Of a stretch of 64,000 nt of DNA, positions 1 through 9,200 are shown in pieces. Each line of letters begins with the position of its first letter. The stretch's first letter is position 1. The translations under genes were made by a program, and so were the position numbers. The DNA is from Belliella kenyensis (GTDB taxonomy: Bacteria > Bacteroidota > Bacteroidia > Cytophagales > Cyclobacteriaceae): contig NZ_JAKZGR010000004.1 of assembly GCF_022549675.1 (NCBI RefSeq), forward strand, positions 124,001 through 188,000, written 5' to 3'. The notes under the pieces are model-generated. The model ran no database searches and was not told the origin of the DNA. It was given only the letters and a program-made list of their open reading frames with translations.

Positions 1-198
1 ACCTGTGATCAACAATCCACGCCATCTTGAATGCAAAATACCTTCAAATGCAGCCTTATCACTTAGAAAATGCTTTACCGTAAGTCCATTACCTACACCT
101 GCTCTCAGACCGATACCTGTATTGTATCCCTGAGCCATTGCCTGATTACCAATGGCCATCATTGCCACTAGCAAAAATGTGTAAAATACCTTTTTCAT
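1..198 (-). CDS. Outer-membrane beta-barrel-type protein, N-terminal part only (cut by window edge)
   Basis: An open frame of 66 codons starts with ATG at 198 and runs off the left edge of the window. Residues 1-23 form a clear signal peptide (MKK start, hydrophobic core, cleavage after AMAQ). The mature start, GYNTGIGLRAGVGNGLTVKHF, has the alternating glycine-rich pattern of the first strands of small Bacteroidota outer-membrane barrels. The identity of the rest cannot be judged. The frame is too short to appear as a complete ORF. Function is unknown; the envelope location is inferred from the signal peptide. Confidence 0.7.
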   Translation of the reverse strand, partial: MKKVFYTFLLVAMMAIGNQAMAQGYNTGIGLRAGVGNGLTVKHFLSDKAAFEGILHSRWRGLLITG

Positions 199-231
199 GT
201 TTGATTTTTTAGAATACTAAATTTTAAATAA

Positions 232-798
232 TTAAAATAAAAACGTCTCCTTAGGAGTAATACAAATATCTAAGGGAATATCGTGCCATTCTGATTCGAT
301 TTGCTCCTCAGGTGGGAAAAAACTTACTCCGATTTTCAAAACTTCCTGATTCAGAGAGCTCAAAAATTTATCATAAAAACCCTTTCCATAACCTAAACGA
401 TTACCTTTTTTGTCATAGACCAAAAGTGGAACAATTACCATTTGGATCAATGCTTCATCTGCAAAGTCTAAAACCTTTGGTGTAGGGATTCCCCACTTAT
501 CTACATTCAAGCCTTCCAAATCGGTGACTTTAACCGTCCTCAACAACCCTGTATCATCTTGAACAATAGAGGTATATAAATGATATCCATCTTGGATCAT
601 TCTTTCGATCAAAGGAAAAATATCCACTTCTTTCAATCTCTCTATGGGAAGATAGACATGTATATGCTTTAAAATGGGGTTTGCTTTGAGCACTTCTATG
701 ATCTTGATCATAATCTGATTGGCTCCTGAAAGCCTCTCCTCCGAAGATAGAGAAAGTCTCTTCTGTCTATAAACTGTCCTTAATGCACCCCTACTCAT
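232..798 (-). CDS. 5-formyltetrahydrofolate cyclo-ligase
   Basis: This 188-residue protein has the usual length of the MTHFS/YgfA family, which converts 5-formyl-THF to 5,10-methenyl-THF using ATP in the cytoplasmic folate pool. The diagnostic glycine-rich motif GYGKGFYDKFL lies at about residues 136-146, preceded by the family's VPLLVYDKKGNRLG stretch. Basic residues in the first helix (RTVYRQKR) fit the ATP-binding site. The start codon lies inside the 3' end of the upstream bshC gene (8-bp overlap), so the two are almost certainly co-transcribed and translationally coupled. The family call is secure; no oddities were seen. Confidence 0.93.
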   Translation of the reverse strand: MSRGALRTVYRQKRLSLSSEERLSGANQIMIKIIEVLKANPILKHIHVYLPIERLKEVDIFPLIERMIQDGYHLYTSIVQDDTGLLRTVKVTDLEGLNVDKWGIPTPKVLDFADEALIQMVIVPLLVYDKKGNRLGYGKGFYDKFLSSLNQEVLKIGVSFFPPEEQIESEWHDIPLDICITPKETFLF

Positions 799-2359
799 CT
801 TGAAGCTTTAAAATTAAAAAGTTGAAATCCAATGGGTCAAAATTCTTTAAAAGTTTTGCAATAAACTGATCATCTTCAAGGTAAAACCTCATCATATTTT
901 CAACACGCTCTTGAGGACTACCGCCTGGAAAAAGCATCTCTTTGAGTGCTCTCATCCTATTCAAATCTACTTCTTGTCTCCTCTCCTCGGCCTTTCTGAT
1001 CTTCCCAGATAGGTGATTCATGATTTTGATCGACCTGACCTTTGCTGACTCAAAGGCACCATTTAGGCTTTTATCTACTTCTGTGGCTTTTTCAGCAGCT
1101 CGAGTCAAAATCTCCTCCAACTCCCGCTTTTCTGCGTTCAATTGAATATCCAAAATGGCATGAGAGGCCACATATTGTTTCTTCCAATCCCCATATTTGA
1201 CAAATAGATCTTCGTCGGACAATCCTAATTGAAGCTGCTTCTTCTGTGCTAGAGCATCCATTACTACTGCAAAGTTTCTAGGCATTACCGCAGGAAAAGG
1301 CACAGCAAAATGATCAAATACACCTTTCAACTGAAACCAATAGGCAACTTCTGCTGGACCGCCCAAATAGGCAATGTTTGGCAAAACCATTTCTTGATGT
1401 AAAGGCCGCAAGACTACATTTGGACTAAAGCGCTCTGGATAGTTTTTGATCTCTTCAATCAGTTCTTCTTTGGAAAAAATCAAATCTGAATTCAAAACCA
1501 TATAGCGATCTTCGAACTTCTCGATTCGTTCTCTTAGTCCTTTGATCATATAGAAAAAGTTGATCTCTCTAGGGAAAATTTGGCTTTTGTACCCCAAATC
1601 TTCCAATGCTTGTGTAGCTTCTGAGGCCTTTTCAAATGGCCGATGATCTAGCATATCTGCCTTCATCACTTCTACAAATGGAGCTTTCAGCTTACTATCG
1701 TTCCCATCTATGATAATCAAGCCCTCTTCTCCAAACAAAGCGTGCACATACTTCCTTGCTGCCTCTGATAAAGTTTTGGAGCTCAGATAAGCCTCTTTGA
1801 ATAGTGCAGGCACAAAATGTAGCTGGTTTACAAATTCTTTGAAAGATCCATCAATTTCAAATTCCCCAACTGCACCCTTCTGATCTGATTCCCATTGATA
1901 CTTCTTTCCATCTAGCCTAAAGTAATTTACCTCATCAAAATCGTGATCTTCTGCCCCCATCCAATAAACTGGCACAAAATGAAAGCTAGGATAAGCTGAT
2001 TTTAACTTCCTTGCCAGATTGATAGTACTTACTATTTTGTAGATGAAATATAATGGCCCCGTAAAAAGATTTAATTGGTGACCTGTAGTTACTGTATAGG
2101 TATTTGGCTGCTTGAGGCTCTCTATTTGACTATTCCATGTATCGGAAACCTCGATTGATTGATATTGTCTTCTTAGAGATTCGACTAAAAGTTCACGTTC
2201 CGATTGACCAAAATTCTTAGATGCTATCAACTTCTCAAAATTCTCAATTTTTGGAAAATGGCTGTAGAAATGCTTCAGCTCATGCTTTTCTGAAATATAA
2301 TCCAAAAACAATGATGAAAACTGACCTGTACAGACTGGGTCTACTGTTGATTTGATCAT
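791..2359 (-). CDS. bshC: Bacillithiol biosynthesis cysteine-adding enzyme BshC
   Basis: A 522-residue protein typical of BshC, which is assigned to adding L-cysteine to GlcN-malate in the last step of bacillithiol synthesis. Family hallmarks are the TTGHQLNLFTGPLYFIYKI segment near residue 95, the PVYWMGAEDHDFDEVNYF motif near 130-150, the LGGPAEVAYW segment in the middle and a long charged coiled coil (about 400-470). It overlaps the downstream cyclo-ligase gene by 8 bp. Neither bshA nor bshB is in the window. The presence of this gene fits the use of bacillithiol as low-molecular-weight thiol by many Bacteroidota. Confidence 0.95.
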   Translation of the reverse strand: MIKSTVDPVCTGQFSSLFLDYISEKHELKHFYSHFPKIENFEKLIASKNFGQSERELLVESLRRQYQSIEVSDTWNSQIESLKQPNTYTVTTGHQLNLFTGPLYFIYKIVSTINLARKLKSAYPSFHFVPVYWMGAEDHDFDEVNYFRLDGKKYQWESDQKGAVGEFEIDGSFKEFVNQLHFVPALFKEAYLSSKTLSEAARKYVHALFGEEGLIIIDGNDSKLKAPFVEVMKADMLDHRPFEKASEATQALEDLGYKSQIFPREINFFYMIKGLRERIEKFEDRYMVLNSDLIFSKEELIEEIKNYPERFSPNVVLRPLHQEMVLPNIAYLGGPAEVAYWFQLKGVFDHFAVPFPAVMPRNFAVVMDALAQKKQLQLGLSDEDLFVKYGDWKKQYVASHAILDIQLNAEKRELEEILTRAAEKATEVDKSLNGAFESAKVRSIKIMNHLSGKIRKAEERRQEVDLNRMRALKEMLFPGGSPQERVENMMRFYLEDDQFIAKLLKNFDPLDFNFLILKLQDE

Positions 2360-2526
2360 GGAACTATACTGTTGTATGGGTAATATAAATGGTTCAAATT
2401 GTTCTAACTTGCTAGCAAAGGATAAAGTTCGAAATTTTTCCTGTATTACAATAAGTGTAGTGAAAGGATTAATTTATTCAAAAATTATATAAATATCCGA
2501 GATGAGACTAGCTTAAATTTGTGATT

Positions 2527-2727
2527 ATGCAAAAATTCAAGACAAATATCAAATGTGGTGCTTGCAAGGCTGCCGTTGCACCAAGTATAGAGAAATTAGG
2601 AATTTCATCTTGGGAAGTGGATCTAAATCATCCCGACAGGATCGTTTCTGTCTCAGATCAAATTTCTAGCGAAAAAATCATAGCTGCAATAAAAGATGCA
2701 GGATATGACGCAGAACAGATTGTTTGA
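2527..2727 (+). CDS. Small heavy-metal-associated (HMA) domain protein
   Basis: The product is a stand-alone HMA ferredoxin-like fold of 66 residues when started at ATG 2527. It keeps the metal-binding CxxC (KCGACKAAV) and the family's C-terminal IIAAIKDAGYDAE. Such proteins bind Cu(I) or similar soft metals as chaperones, but here no copper ATPase is adjacent, so the partner is unknown. A GTG two codons upstream (2521) is unlikely as start because it overlaps a promoter-like TAAATTTG box at 2514-2521. If that box is used, the mRNA would be nearly leaderless. Confidence 0.8.
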   Translation: MQKFKTNIKCGACKAAVAPSIEKLGISSWEVDLNHPDRIVSVSDQISSEKIIAAIKDAGYDAEQIV

Positions 2728-2821
2728 CCACTATGAGTCAGCAATAAAATGAGGATTAGATGATCGCTTTCTTGCTACTCATTTTTTGTTTTATTTTATT
2801 AGCTTTGCCCAAAACTACGCT

Positions 2822-4060
2822 ATGATCAATTACCAACAATTTTTCTTGGATAACGGGCTAGAAGTACTAGTGCATGAGGATCACAGCACCAAGATCGCAG
2901 TGGTCAACATCCTCTATAAAGTTGGCTCCAGAAATGAGATCAAAGGAAAATCAGGTTTGGCACATTACTTCGAGCACTTGATGTTTGGTAGCACAAAGCA
3001 TGTACCTGTATTCGATGCTGCACTCGAGAAAGTAGGAGGCTCTTGCAATGCCTTTACCAATCCAGATATCACAAACTATTATATTACATTGCCGGCTGTA
3101 AATATTGAGACAGCATTTTGGCTGGAATCAGATAGAATGATGAATTTATCTCTGACTGAAAAAACAATAGAAACTCAGCGAAAGGTAGTTATAGAAGAAT
3201 TCAAGCAAAGGTATCTAAATCAGCCCTATGGTGATGTATTCCATCATGTGCGGAGCTTAGCCTATGAAATACATCCTTACCAATGGCCTACCATAGGCGA
3301 AAAAGTTGAGGATATAATAGATTATAAACCTGTAGATGTTGAAGAGTTTTACTACACTCATTATAGACCAGACAATGCTGTGATGGTGGTAGCCGGGGAT
3401 GTGACATTGGATCAAATAAAGAAGCTATCTGAAAAATGGTTTGCTCCAATTCCAGCTGGTCAAATCATCAAAAAATCCATACCGCAAGAACTTCCCCAAG
3501 TAAGAAAAAAAACAAAGTATGTTCATGCCAAAGTACCAACCGATGCTTTGTATAAAGTGTACCACATGCCTGGAAAGCTTCAGGAAGGATATCTAGAGGC
3601 CGATTTGATCACAGACATTATTGGTTTTGGAAGGTCATCCATCCTTGAGCAGCAACTTGTGAAAAACGGAAACATCTTCGCTTCTGTAGGCGCATATGTA
3701 ATGGGTTCTGTAGATCCTGGCTTGTTGGTGTTTTCGGGAAAAATGGAAAAAGGTCAATCTGCTGAAGACGCTGAAAATGCGCTAGATGAAGTTATTGCAT
3801 CATTTATAAACGCCTCCATACCCAAAATCACACTGGATAAAGTCAAAAATCAGGCTGAGGCCATGAAAACTTATGAGTCCATTCAATTGCTAAATAGGGC
3901 CATGAGCTTGGCATTCTATGCACATCTAGGTGACCCTAATTACTATCAAAAGGAGTATGAAATCAAAACAAAAATCCCTGAATCAAAAATCCTCCACTGG
4001 GCAAATGAGATTTTAAAAGAAGAAAACGCTTCTGTGGTGTATTATAAGAAGGAAGATTAA
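2822..4060 (+). CDS. M16-family zinc metallopeptidase (insulinase/processing-peptidase type)
   Basis: The product has about 412 residues from ATG 2822. A TTG further upstream would add a short tail (LFYFISFAQNYA) but is a less likely start. The inverted zinc motif HxxEH is present as AHYFEHLMFG, and the downstream glutamate is expected in the VIEEFKQR region, so the subunit looks catalytically competent. Residues around 170-400 form the second M16 domain with the FGRSSILEQQLV segment. No signal peptide is seen, suggesting a cytoplasmic or peripheral protein. Many Bacteroidota carry a second, inactive M16 gene next to the active one; here the next 1 kb is satellite DNA, so no partner is nearby. 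Confidence 0.9.
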   Translation: MINYQQFFLDNGLEVLVHEDHSTKIAVVNILYKVGSRNEIKGKSGLAHYFEHLMFGSTKHVPVFDAALEKVGGSCNAFTNPDITNYYITLPAVNIETAFWLESDRMMNLSLTEKTIETQRKVVIEEFKQRYLNQPYGDVFHHVRSLAYEIHPYQWPTIGEKVEDIIDYKPVDVEEFYYTHYRPDNAVMVVAGDVTLDQIKKLSEKWFAPIPAGQIIKKSIPQELPQVRKKTKYVHAKVPTDALYKVYHMPGKLQEGYLEADLITDIIGFGRSSILEQQLVKNGNIFASVGAYVMGSVDPGLLVFSGKMEKGQSAEDAENALDEVIASFINASIPKITLDKVKNQAEAMKTYESIQLLNRAMSLAFYAHLGDPNYYQKEYEIKTKIPESKILHWANEILKEENASVVYYKKED

Positions 4061-5061
4061 AGGGGAGAGTAGAGACTAGAAGCGAGAGATGAGAAGCGAG
4101 AGACGAGAAGCGAGAGACAAGAGACAAGAGACAAGAGACAAGAAACAAGAGAGAAAATGGAATTTAGGCAATCTCTGTCGACAATAAGTCCTGTAAGGAC
4201 GTCCGACATCTTAGCATCGGGTTTTAATCCGGGGGTAGAGATGAGAAGCGAGAGATTAGAAGTGAGAGATGAGAAGCGAGAGACAAGAGACAAGAGACAA
4301 GAAACAAGAGAGAAAATGGAATTTAGGCAATCTCTGTCGACAATAAGTCCTGTAAGGACGTCAGACATATTAGCATCGGGTTTTAATCCGAGGGGAAGAG
4401 ACGAGAAGCGAGAGATGAGAAGCGAGAGACAAGAAACAAGATACAAGATACAAGAGAGAAAATGGAATTTAGGCAATCTCTGCCGGCTAAAAGTCCTGTA
4501 AGGACGTCCGATATCTTAGCCTCGGGTTTTAACCCGGGGGTAGAGACGAGAAGCGAGAGATGAGAAGCGAGAGATGAGAAGCGAGAGACAAGAGACAAGA
4601 GACAAGAAACAAGAAACAAGAGAGAAAATGGAATTTAGGCAATCTCTGCCGACAATAAGCCCTGTAAGGACGTCAGACATATTAGCATCGGGTTTTAACC
4701 CGGGGGTAGAGACGAGAAGCGAGAGATTAGAAGTGAGAGACAAGAGACAAGAGACAAGAGACAAGAAACAAGAAACAAGAGAGAAAATGGAATTTAGGCA
4801 ATCTCTGCCGACAATAAGTCCTGTAAGGACGTCAGACATATTAGCATCGGGTTTTAACCCGGGGGTAGAGACGAGAAGCGAGAGATGAGAAGCGAGAGAT
4901 GAGAAGCGAGAGATGAGAAGCGAGAGACAAGAGACAAGAGACAAGATACAAGATACAAGATACAAGATACAAGAGAGAAAATAGAATTTAGGCAATCTCT
5001 GCCGACAATAAGTCCTGTAAGGACGTCAGACATATTAGCATCGGGTTTTAATCCGAGGGGA
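4061..5061 (+). repeat. Compound satellite: six ~90-bp cores joined by 7-bp microsatellite tracts
   Basis: Six near-identical cores begin at about 4151, 4310, 4456, 4620, 4781 and 4975. Each starts GAGAAAATGGAATTTAGGCA, contains the dyad GTCCTGTAAGGAC and ends with the dyad CGGGTTTTAACCCG. Copies 1, 2 and 6 have AATCCG in the second arm, which keeps pairing as G-U. The cores are linked by runs of heptads (GAGAAGC, GAGAGAT, AAGAGAC, AAGATAC and variants), with different numbers between cores, so spacing varies (159, 146, 164, 161, 194 bp). The array begins at the M16 stop codon and ends about 20 bp before ispF. All long ORFs here are translations of the repeat. Confidence 0.95.
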
Positions 5062-5081
5062 AAAAACGAAAACAAATAACT

Positions 5082-5564
5082 ATGGGAAAGATAAGAGTTG
5101 GATTTGGCTATGATGTACACCAGTTAAAAGAAGGATACGAGTTCTGGCTTGGTGGCATCAAACTCATCCATGAAAAGGGTGCCGTAGGGCATTCTGATGC
5201 AGATGTACTGATTCATGTGATCTGTGATGCACTTCTTGGGGCTACCAATCTTCGAGATATCGGCTATCATTTTTCAGATAAAGATCCAAAGTATAAAGGC
5301 ATTGATTCAAAAATTTTGCTTAAAGAAGTAATGATTCTGATTAGGGACAAGGGCTATGAAGTATCAAACATTGATGCTACGATTTGTCTCCAAACACCAA
5401 AAATTAATCCTTACATTCCTGAAATGAAAAAATGTCTTGCTCAAGTCATGGGTATAGATGAAGAAGATATTTCTATCAAAGCCACCACAACTGAATGGCT
5501 AGGCTTTGTAGGTAGAGAAGAAGGTGTATCCGCATATAGTGCTGTTTTAGTAGAGAAAAAATAA
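5082..5564 (+). CDS. ispF: 2-C-methyl-D-erythritol 2,4-cyclodiphosphate synthase
   Basis: The 160-residue length matches IspF, which cyclises CDP-methylerythritol 2-phosphate in the non-mevalonate isoprenoid pathway and acts as a trimer. Zinc ligands are visible as D11 and H13 (GFGYDVHQL) and H45 (HSDADVLIH). The DIGYHFSDKDPKYKG loop and the C-terminal TTTEWLGFVGREEG signature are intact. The ATG lies about 20 bp after the end of the satellite array, so its promoter must be in or before the repeats. mnmD follows after 7 bp and is probably co-transcribed. Confidence 0.97.
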   Translation: MGKIRVGFGYDVHQLKEGYEFWLGGIKLIHEKGAVGHSDADVLIHVICDALLGATNLRDIGYHFSDKDPKYKGIDSKILLKEVMILIRDKGYEVSNIDATICLQTPKINPYIPEMKKCLAQVMGIDEEDISIKATTTEWLGFVGREEGVSAYSAVLVEKK

Positions 5565-5571
5565 CAATAGC

Positions 5572-6258
5572 ATGTCAAAAGAAATCAAAATCATTACCAC
5601 TGAGGATGGCTCTCATTCACTTTTTTTGCCTGAATTGAATGAAACGTACCATTCATTTCATGGGGCATATCGGGAGTCTATCCATGTATTTATGCTATAT
5701 GGCCTTGAAACATGGGAAATGAGACATCCAGGCGCCAAGCCTATCAGGATATTTGAAGTAGGTTTCGGAACTGGACTCAATGCTTGGCTGGCATTGGTTT
5801 GGGCAGAACAAAATAAAGTCCCTGTACTCTATCATACCATAGAACCGTTTCCATTAGAAGAATCAATCTACTCACAACTCAACTATACTGAGATAGACCA
5901 AAGCATCATGCATTACAAGCCCTATTTCAAGGACTTGCACGATGCAGCATGGAATGAAGGAGTTGTGGTTTCAGAATTTTTCAACATGAAAAAAGAGAAA
6001 ACCACCCTACAAGATGTACTCTTGTATCCTTCTGACGTGGTGTTCTTTGATGCGTTTGCACCGAGTAAGCAGCCTGAATTATGGAGTAAGGAAATGCTTG
6101 ATAAAGTAGTCGATAGTATGAATCCTGAGGGAATCTTCACGACTTATTGTGCTATGGGGCAGTTGAAAAGAGATCTCAAATCACTTGGCATGGAAGTAGA
6201 AACGCTTCCTGGACCTCCCGGGAAAAAGGAAATGACTCGGGCTATAAAAATTGGTTAG
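5572..6258 (+). CDS. mnmD: tRNA 5-(aminomethyl)-2-thiouridine methyltransferase, MnmD type
   Basis: A 228-residue SAM-dependent methyltransferase of the MnmD (DUF752) family. In fused form (MnmC) this domain methylates aminomethyl-uridine at the tRNA wobble position. The SAM motif EVGFGTGLNAWLAL lies at about residues 61-74, and the catalytic-domain signature VFFDAFAPSKQPELWS plus the C-terminal GPPGKKEMTRA are present. There is no FAD oxidase domain, so it is the free-standing form common in Bacteroidota. It follows ispF by 7 bp. Its stop codon sits within a small G+C hairpin at 6257-6276 that is probably the operon terminator. Confidence 0.92.
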   Translation: MSKEIKIITTEDGSHSLFLPELNETYHSFHGAYRESIHVFMLYGLETWEMRHPGAKPIRIFEVGFGTGLNAWLALVWAEQNKVPVLYHTIEPFPLEESIYSQLNYTEIDQSIMHYKPYFKDLHDAAWNEGVVVSEFFNMKKEKTTLQDVLLYPSDVVFFDAFAPSKQPELWSKEMLDKVVDSMNPEGIFTTYCAMGQLKRDLKSLGMEVETLPGPPGKKEMTRAIKIG

Positions 6259-6285
6259 GAGGGATCTATTCCTCCTCCTTTTTCT
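6257..6285 (+). terminator. Probable intrinsic terminator of ispF-mnmD
   Basis: AGGAGG (6257-6262) pairs with CCTCCT (6271-6276) across a short loop and is followed by CCTTTTT. The hairpin overlaps the mnmD stop codon and also the last codons of the convergent AsmA-like gene, whose C-terminal EEE run is encoded by it. Confidence 0.55.
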
Positions 6286-9200
6286 TTATCAACGGAAGTT
6301 TTTTCGGTGGCCTTGATTGCCCGAATCCAAATGTCCCTTTCATTCCCGAAAATGTCGTCTTCCACCAGTAATTGAAAATGAATTTTTCTGTGTTCCTTGG
6401 CTCATAAATTTGACCTTTCACTGTATTTCTTGGGAATTTTCTCGGATTATGACTTTTGAGAGCGAAGGTGTTCAATACAAATGTGAGAATCTTTTTCCGA
6501 CCTTTCCCTACCTCCAAAGTACGCTCATCAAGCAAATCCACCCTTAAGTCATTGTATTTCAAAACCATTTCACCTCTTGCGTCTTTGTTATCTGCTACAA
6601 ATGACCATTCGCCACCATGAACCTGACCTTGCCGCACTTTCACAAAGGCGTTAGGCATCAGAATTGGATTGATCAATTCAAAATCAAAAGCCCCAACTTC
6701 TGCCTGGATAAACATCTGATAGGGTGCTTGATAATACATGATACCTGATAGTGTCAGCGGGGCCACATCATTTAACTTCACATTGCCTTTTATGAAGCTT
6801 TGATCTAAGTCAAATCCCTGTTTTTCTTTACTTAAGTGAAAAGGAAATACAAGAGCATCGAGTTCTGAAAAATTGATTTCGCCAGGTACCATGCCTTTTT
6901 CAGGAAACTCCTCATAACTTATTCTTCCATTCTCTAGCTTCAATGTATCAATCATCGCGTCAAAACCAACTTGTTGCATCAATTCCTGAGGCATCATTTT
7001 ATATTTTCCTACAGCAGAAGGAAAGCGCTTATCCCTAAAAATCGTACCGTTCAAATCCATCACAGAAAGTACCTCTGCCTTCAGCATCTGCTTATCAGCC
7101 AAAAGTTTCAGATCAGGTTTTTTGATTAGAATTTCAGGTATCTGCATATTCATGACGTCAATTTCTTGATTCGCAATTTTTGTATATTGATATTTTCCAT
7201 ATAGGGGTTCGAAACTAACCTGTTGCAGTTGGATTTTGTCTTGACTAATCATCACATATCCAATCCTGATAACGTTCAAACTGTCCTTTGTATAAATTTC
7301 GTAGTCAGGCAGACTGACTTTAAACTCCTTTTTCAATAAAGCCGATTTGTCAAATCCAGACATTTCTTCGAGATCCAAGTCGAGATCTTGCAGAGAAACA
7401 TTTATCCGATTGAAAATTTGGGGCTCTTTTGAAGCATTTTTATCATAAAAAGATAAATTACCATCTACAATCTCAAATTCTTCAATAAAAATCCTCTCCA
7501 AAACCTGACTCATGTTATCCACTGCTACCTCCTCTTGTGAATCCTCACTGGCAGATTGATTATCTTCATCATCTGTAAACAATTCAATATCTGGCCTAAA
7601 TAATCGAAACTCTGAGATCACTAAGTCCTTTTTGACTTGGGCTTCTGCCACGGCCTTTGTCTTGATCAATGCTGTGGGAATATGGCCCGATATTATAGGG
7701 GCACCTGGTTTTCCATAGAGGTTGTGAGGGATGATTCTGAGATTGTTGAGTAATATACCCTCATATCGTGTATCTAGCTCAACTTTAGAAAACGTCACTC
7801 TGTGTACACTGTCTGGTAAAGTCAACCAGAATTCATCAATAGATAAGGACAATCCACCAAAAAAAGCAGAAACATCTCCTCTAGCCAAAGTGGCAGAATC
7901 CAGCATAAAATCAAAAATGGAAAGATCAATTCCAGTATTGACTAGCTCTCTGGCTTGACCATTCTCCCTGATGGAAAGATTAAAATTCGCCTTTTCTGCC
8001 ATGACTGTATCAATATTGATCAAGTTGATCGTCTTTGGAAGTGTACGGTCTCTCCTTCTTGACCTTGACTCATTTTCCGACTCATCCACATCTTTGTTGA
8101 GCAATAGGTTCACTGAAGATCCTGAAAACTTTACTTTATTGAGATTCAACTCATTGTCAAACATGAATTTTTCCAAGTCTACCCCTGTAAAAGCTAGAGT
8201 CGGGATATTGACAGAAATTCTTGTTTTATCTACAGACCTAGTACTAGGTCTCAGCTGTACATTAGAAGTAATGATCTCTTCCCTAGCTGTATTGAAACTA
8301 ATTCTATCCGCCACGATATTGTATTTTCCGTCAGCTATGCTGAAAACATAATTATTTAGCCCTAGATCTACTTCCTCTGAGAACAAATTCCCTACTTCGG
8401 CTGGCGTTGTATTTTGATCTATATGAAAATTCTTAACAGCCACAGAGACATTATCCTCGGAAAAAGTCCGTAGCTTTTCTACACCGTAATTCTCGTAATT
8501 GACACTACCTCGCTCTAAGGTAAGTCTATTCACGGTGACCTCGGTGAAGTATGCCCTCAATAAGTCTAAGATATCTTGACGATCTACCTTATCCTCATCA
8601 ACTCTATCCTTGGTGCCATATTTATAGATATTGATCTTTGGAGATGGGACTCGAATCTCCCTGATATCAAGATCTCCTCTAAAGTAAGCCCGCTTCAGGT
8701 CGACACCTGTAGCCATAAACCTGGGGATGTATAGGTCTATTGCTGTGGTCTTATCGTAGTTTTGTAGCGTAGATTGAAGTTGATCTACTTGAAATGGCCT
8801 AATCGAAAAACCTTCTATACGAACTATAGAGGATTTTGTGTCAACAAAAAGACTATTTGCTTTGAATACATGCAGGTTGTCCGCAAGTTTCAGTGCATAA
8901 TCTTTCAATTCTACTTGGAGGTTTTCGGCAAAAAATATCCCCTTCCCATTGCTGTCAGTATATTGATCAAGAGCGAATTTTTCTAAAACCAAATTCAACT
9001 TCCCGAAAGAAAGACTATCCTGTCTTATCCTTAGATTGTTATCTATCACCAATGACCCCTCAATCACTTCTAGTCTTTCGATGTATATTCCTCGTAAAAA
9101 ATCGCGGGTTAATACCTGAAGATCAAAGGATTTTTTATCAGTTTCGTCATTGGATTGGACATCTCTGAGTATGATTTCGGGACTGTCTATCATCACATTG

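Noticed and set aside
2521-2529. GTG at 2521 as start of the HMA protein
   Set aside because: It overlaps a TAAATTTG promoter-like box and adds only two residues; ATG 2527 gives the normal family N-terminus.
4057-5120. Several ORFs of 80-160 codons on both strands rich in SLVSCLLSLVSRFSSLASHLS or RQETRDKRQETRE
   Set aside because: They are translations of the 7-bp microsatellite and core repeats in changing frames; they have no start context and end wherever the repeat phase changes.
7731-9168. Plus-strand ORFs of 70-126 codons opposite the AsmA-like gene
   Set aside because: They lie fully inside a 1453-codon frame on the other strand and show no domain, signal or operon context.
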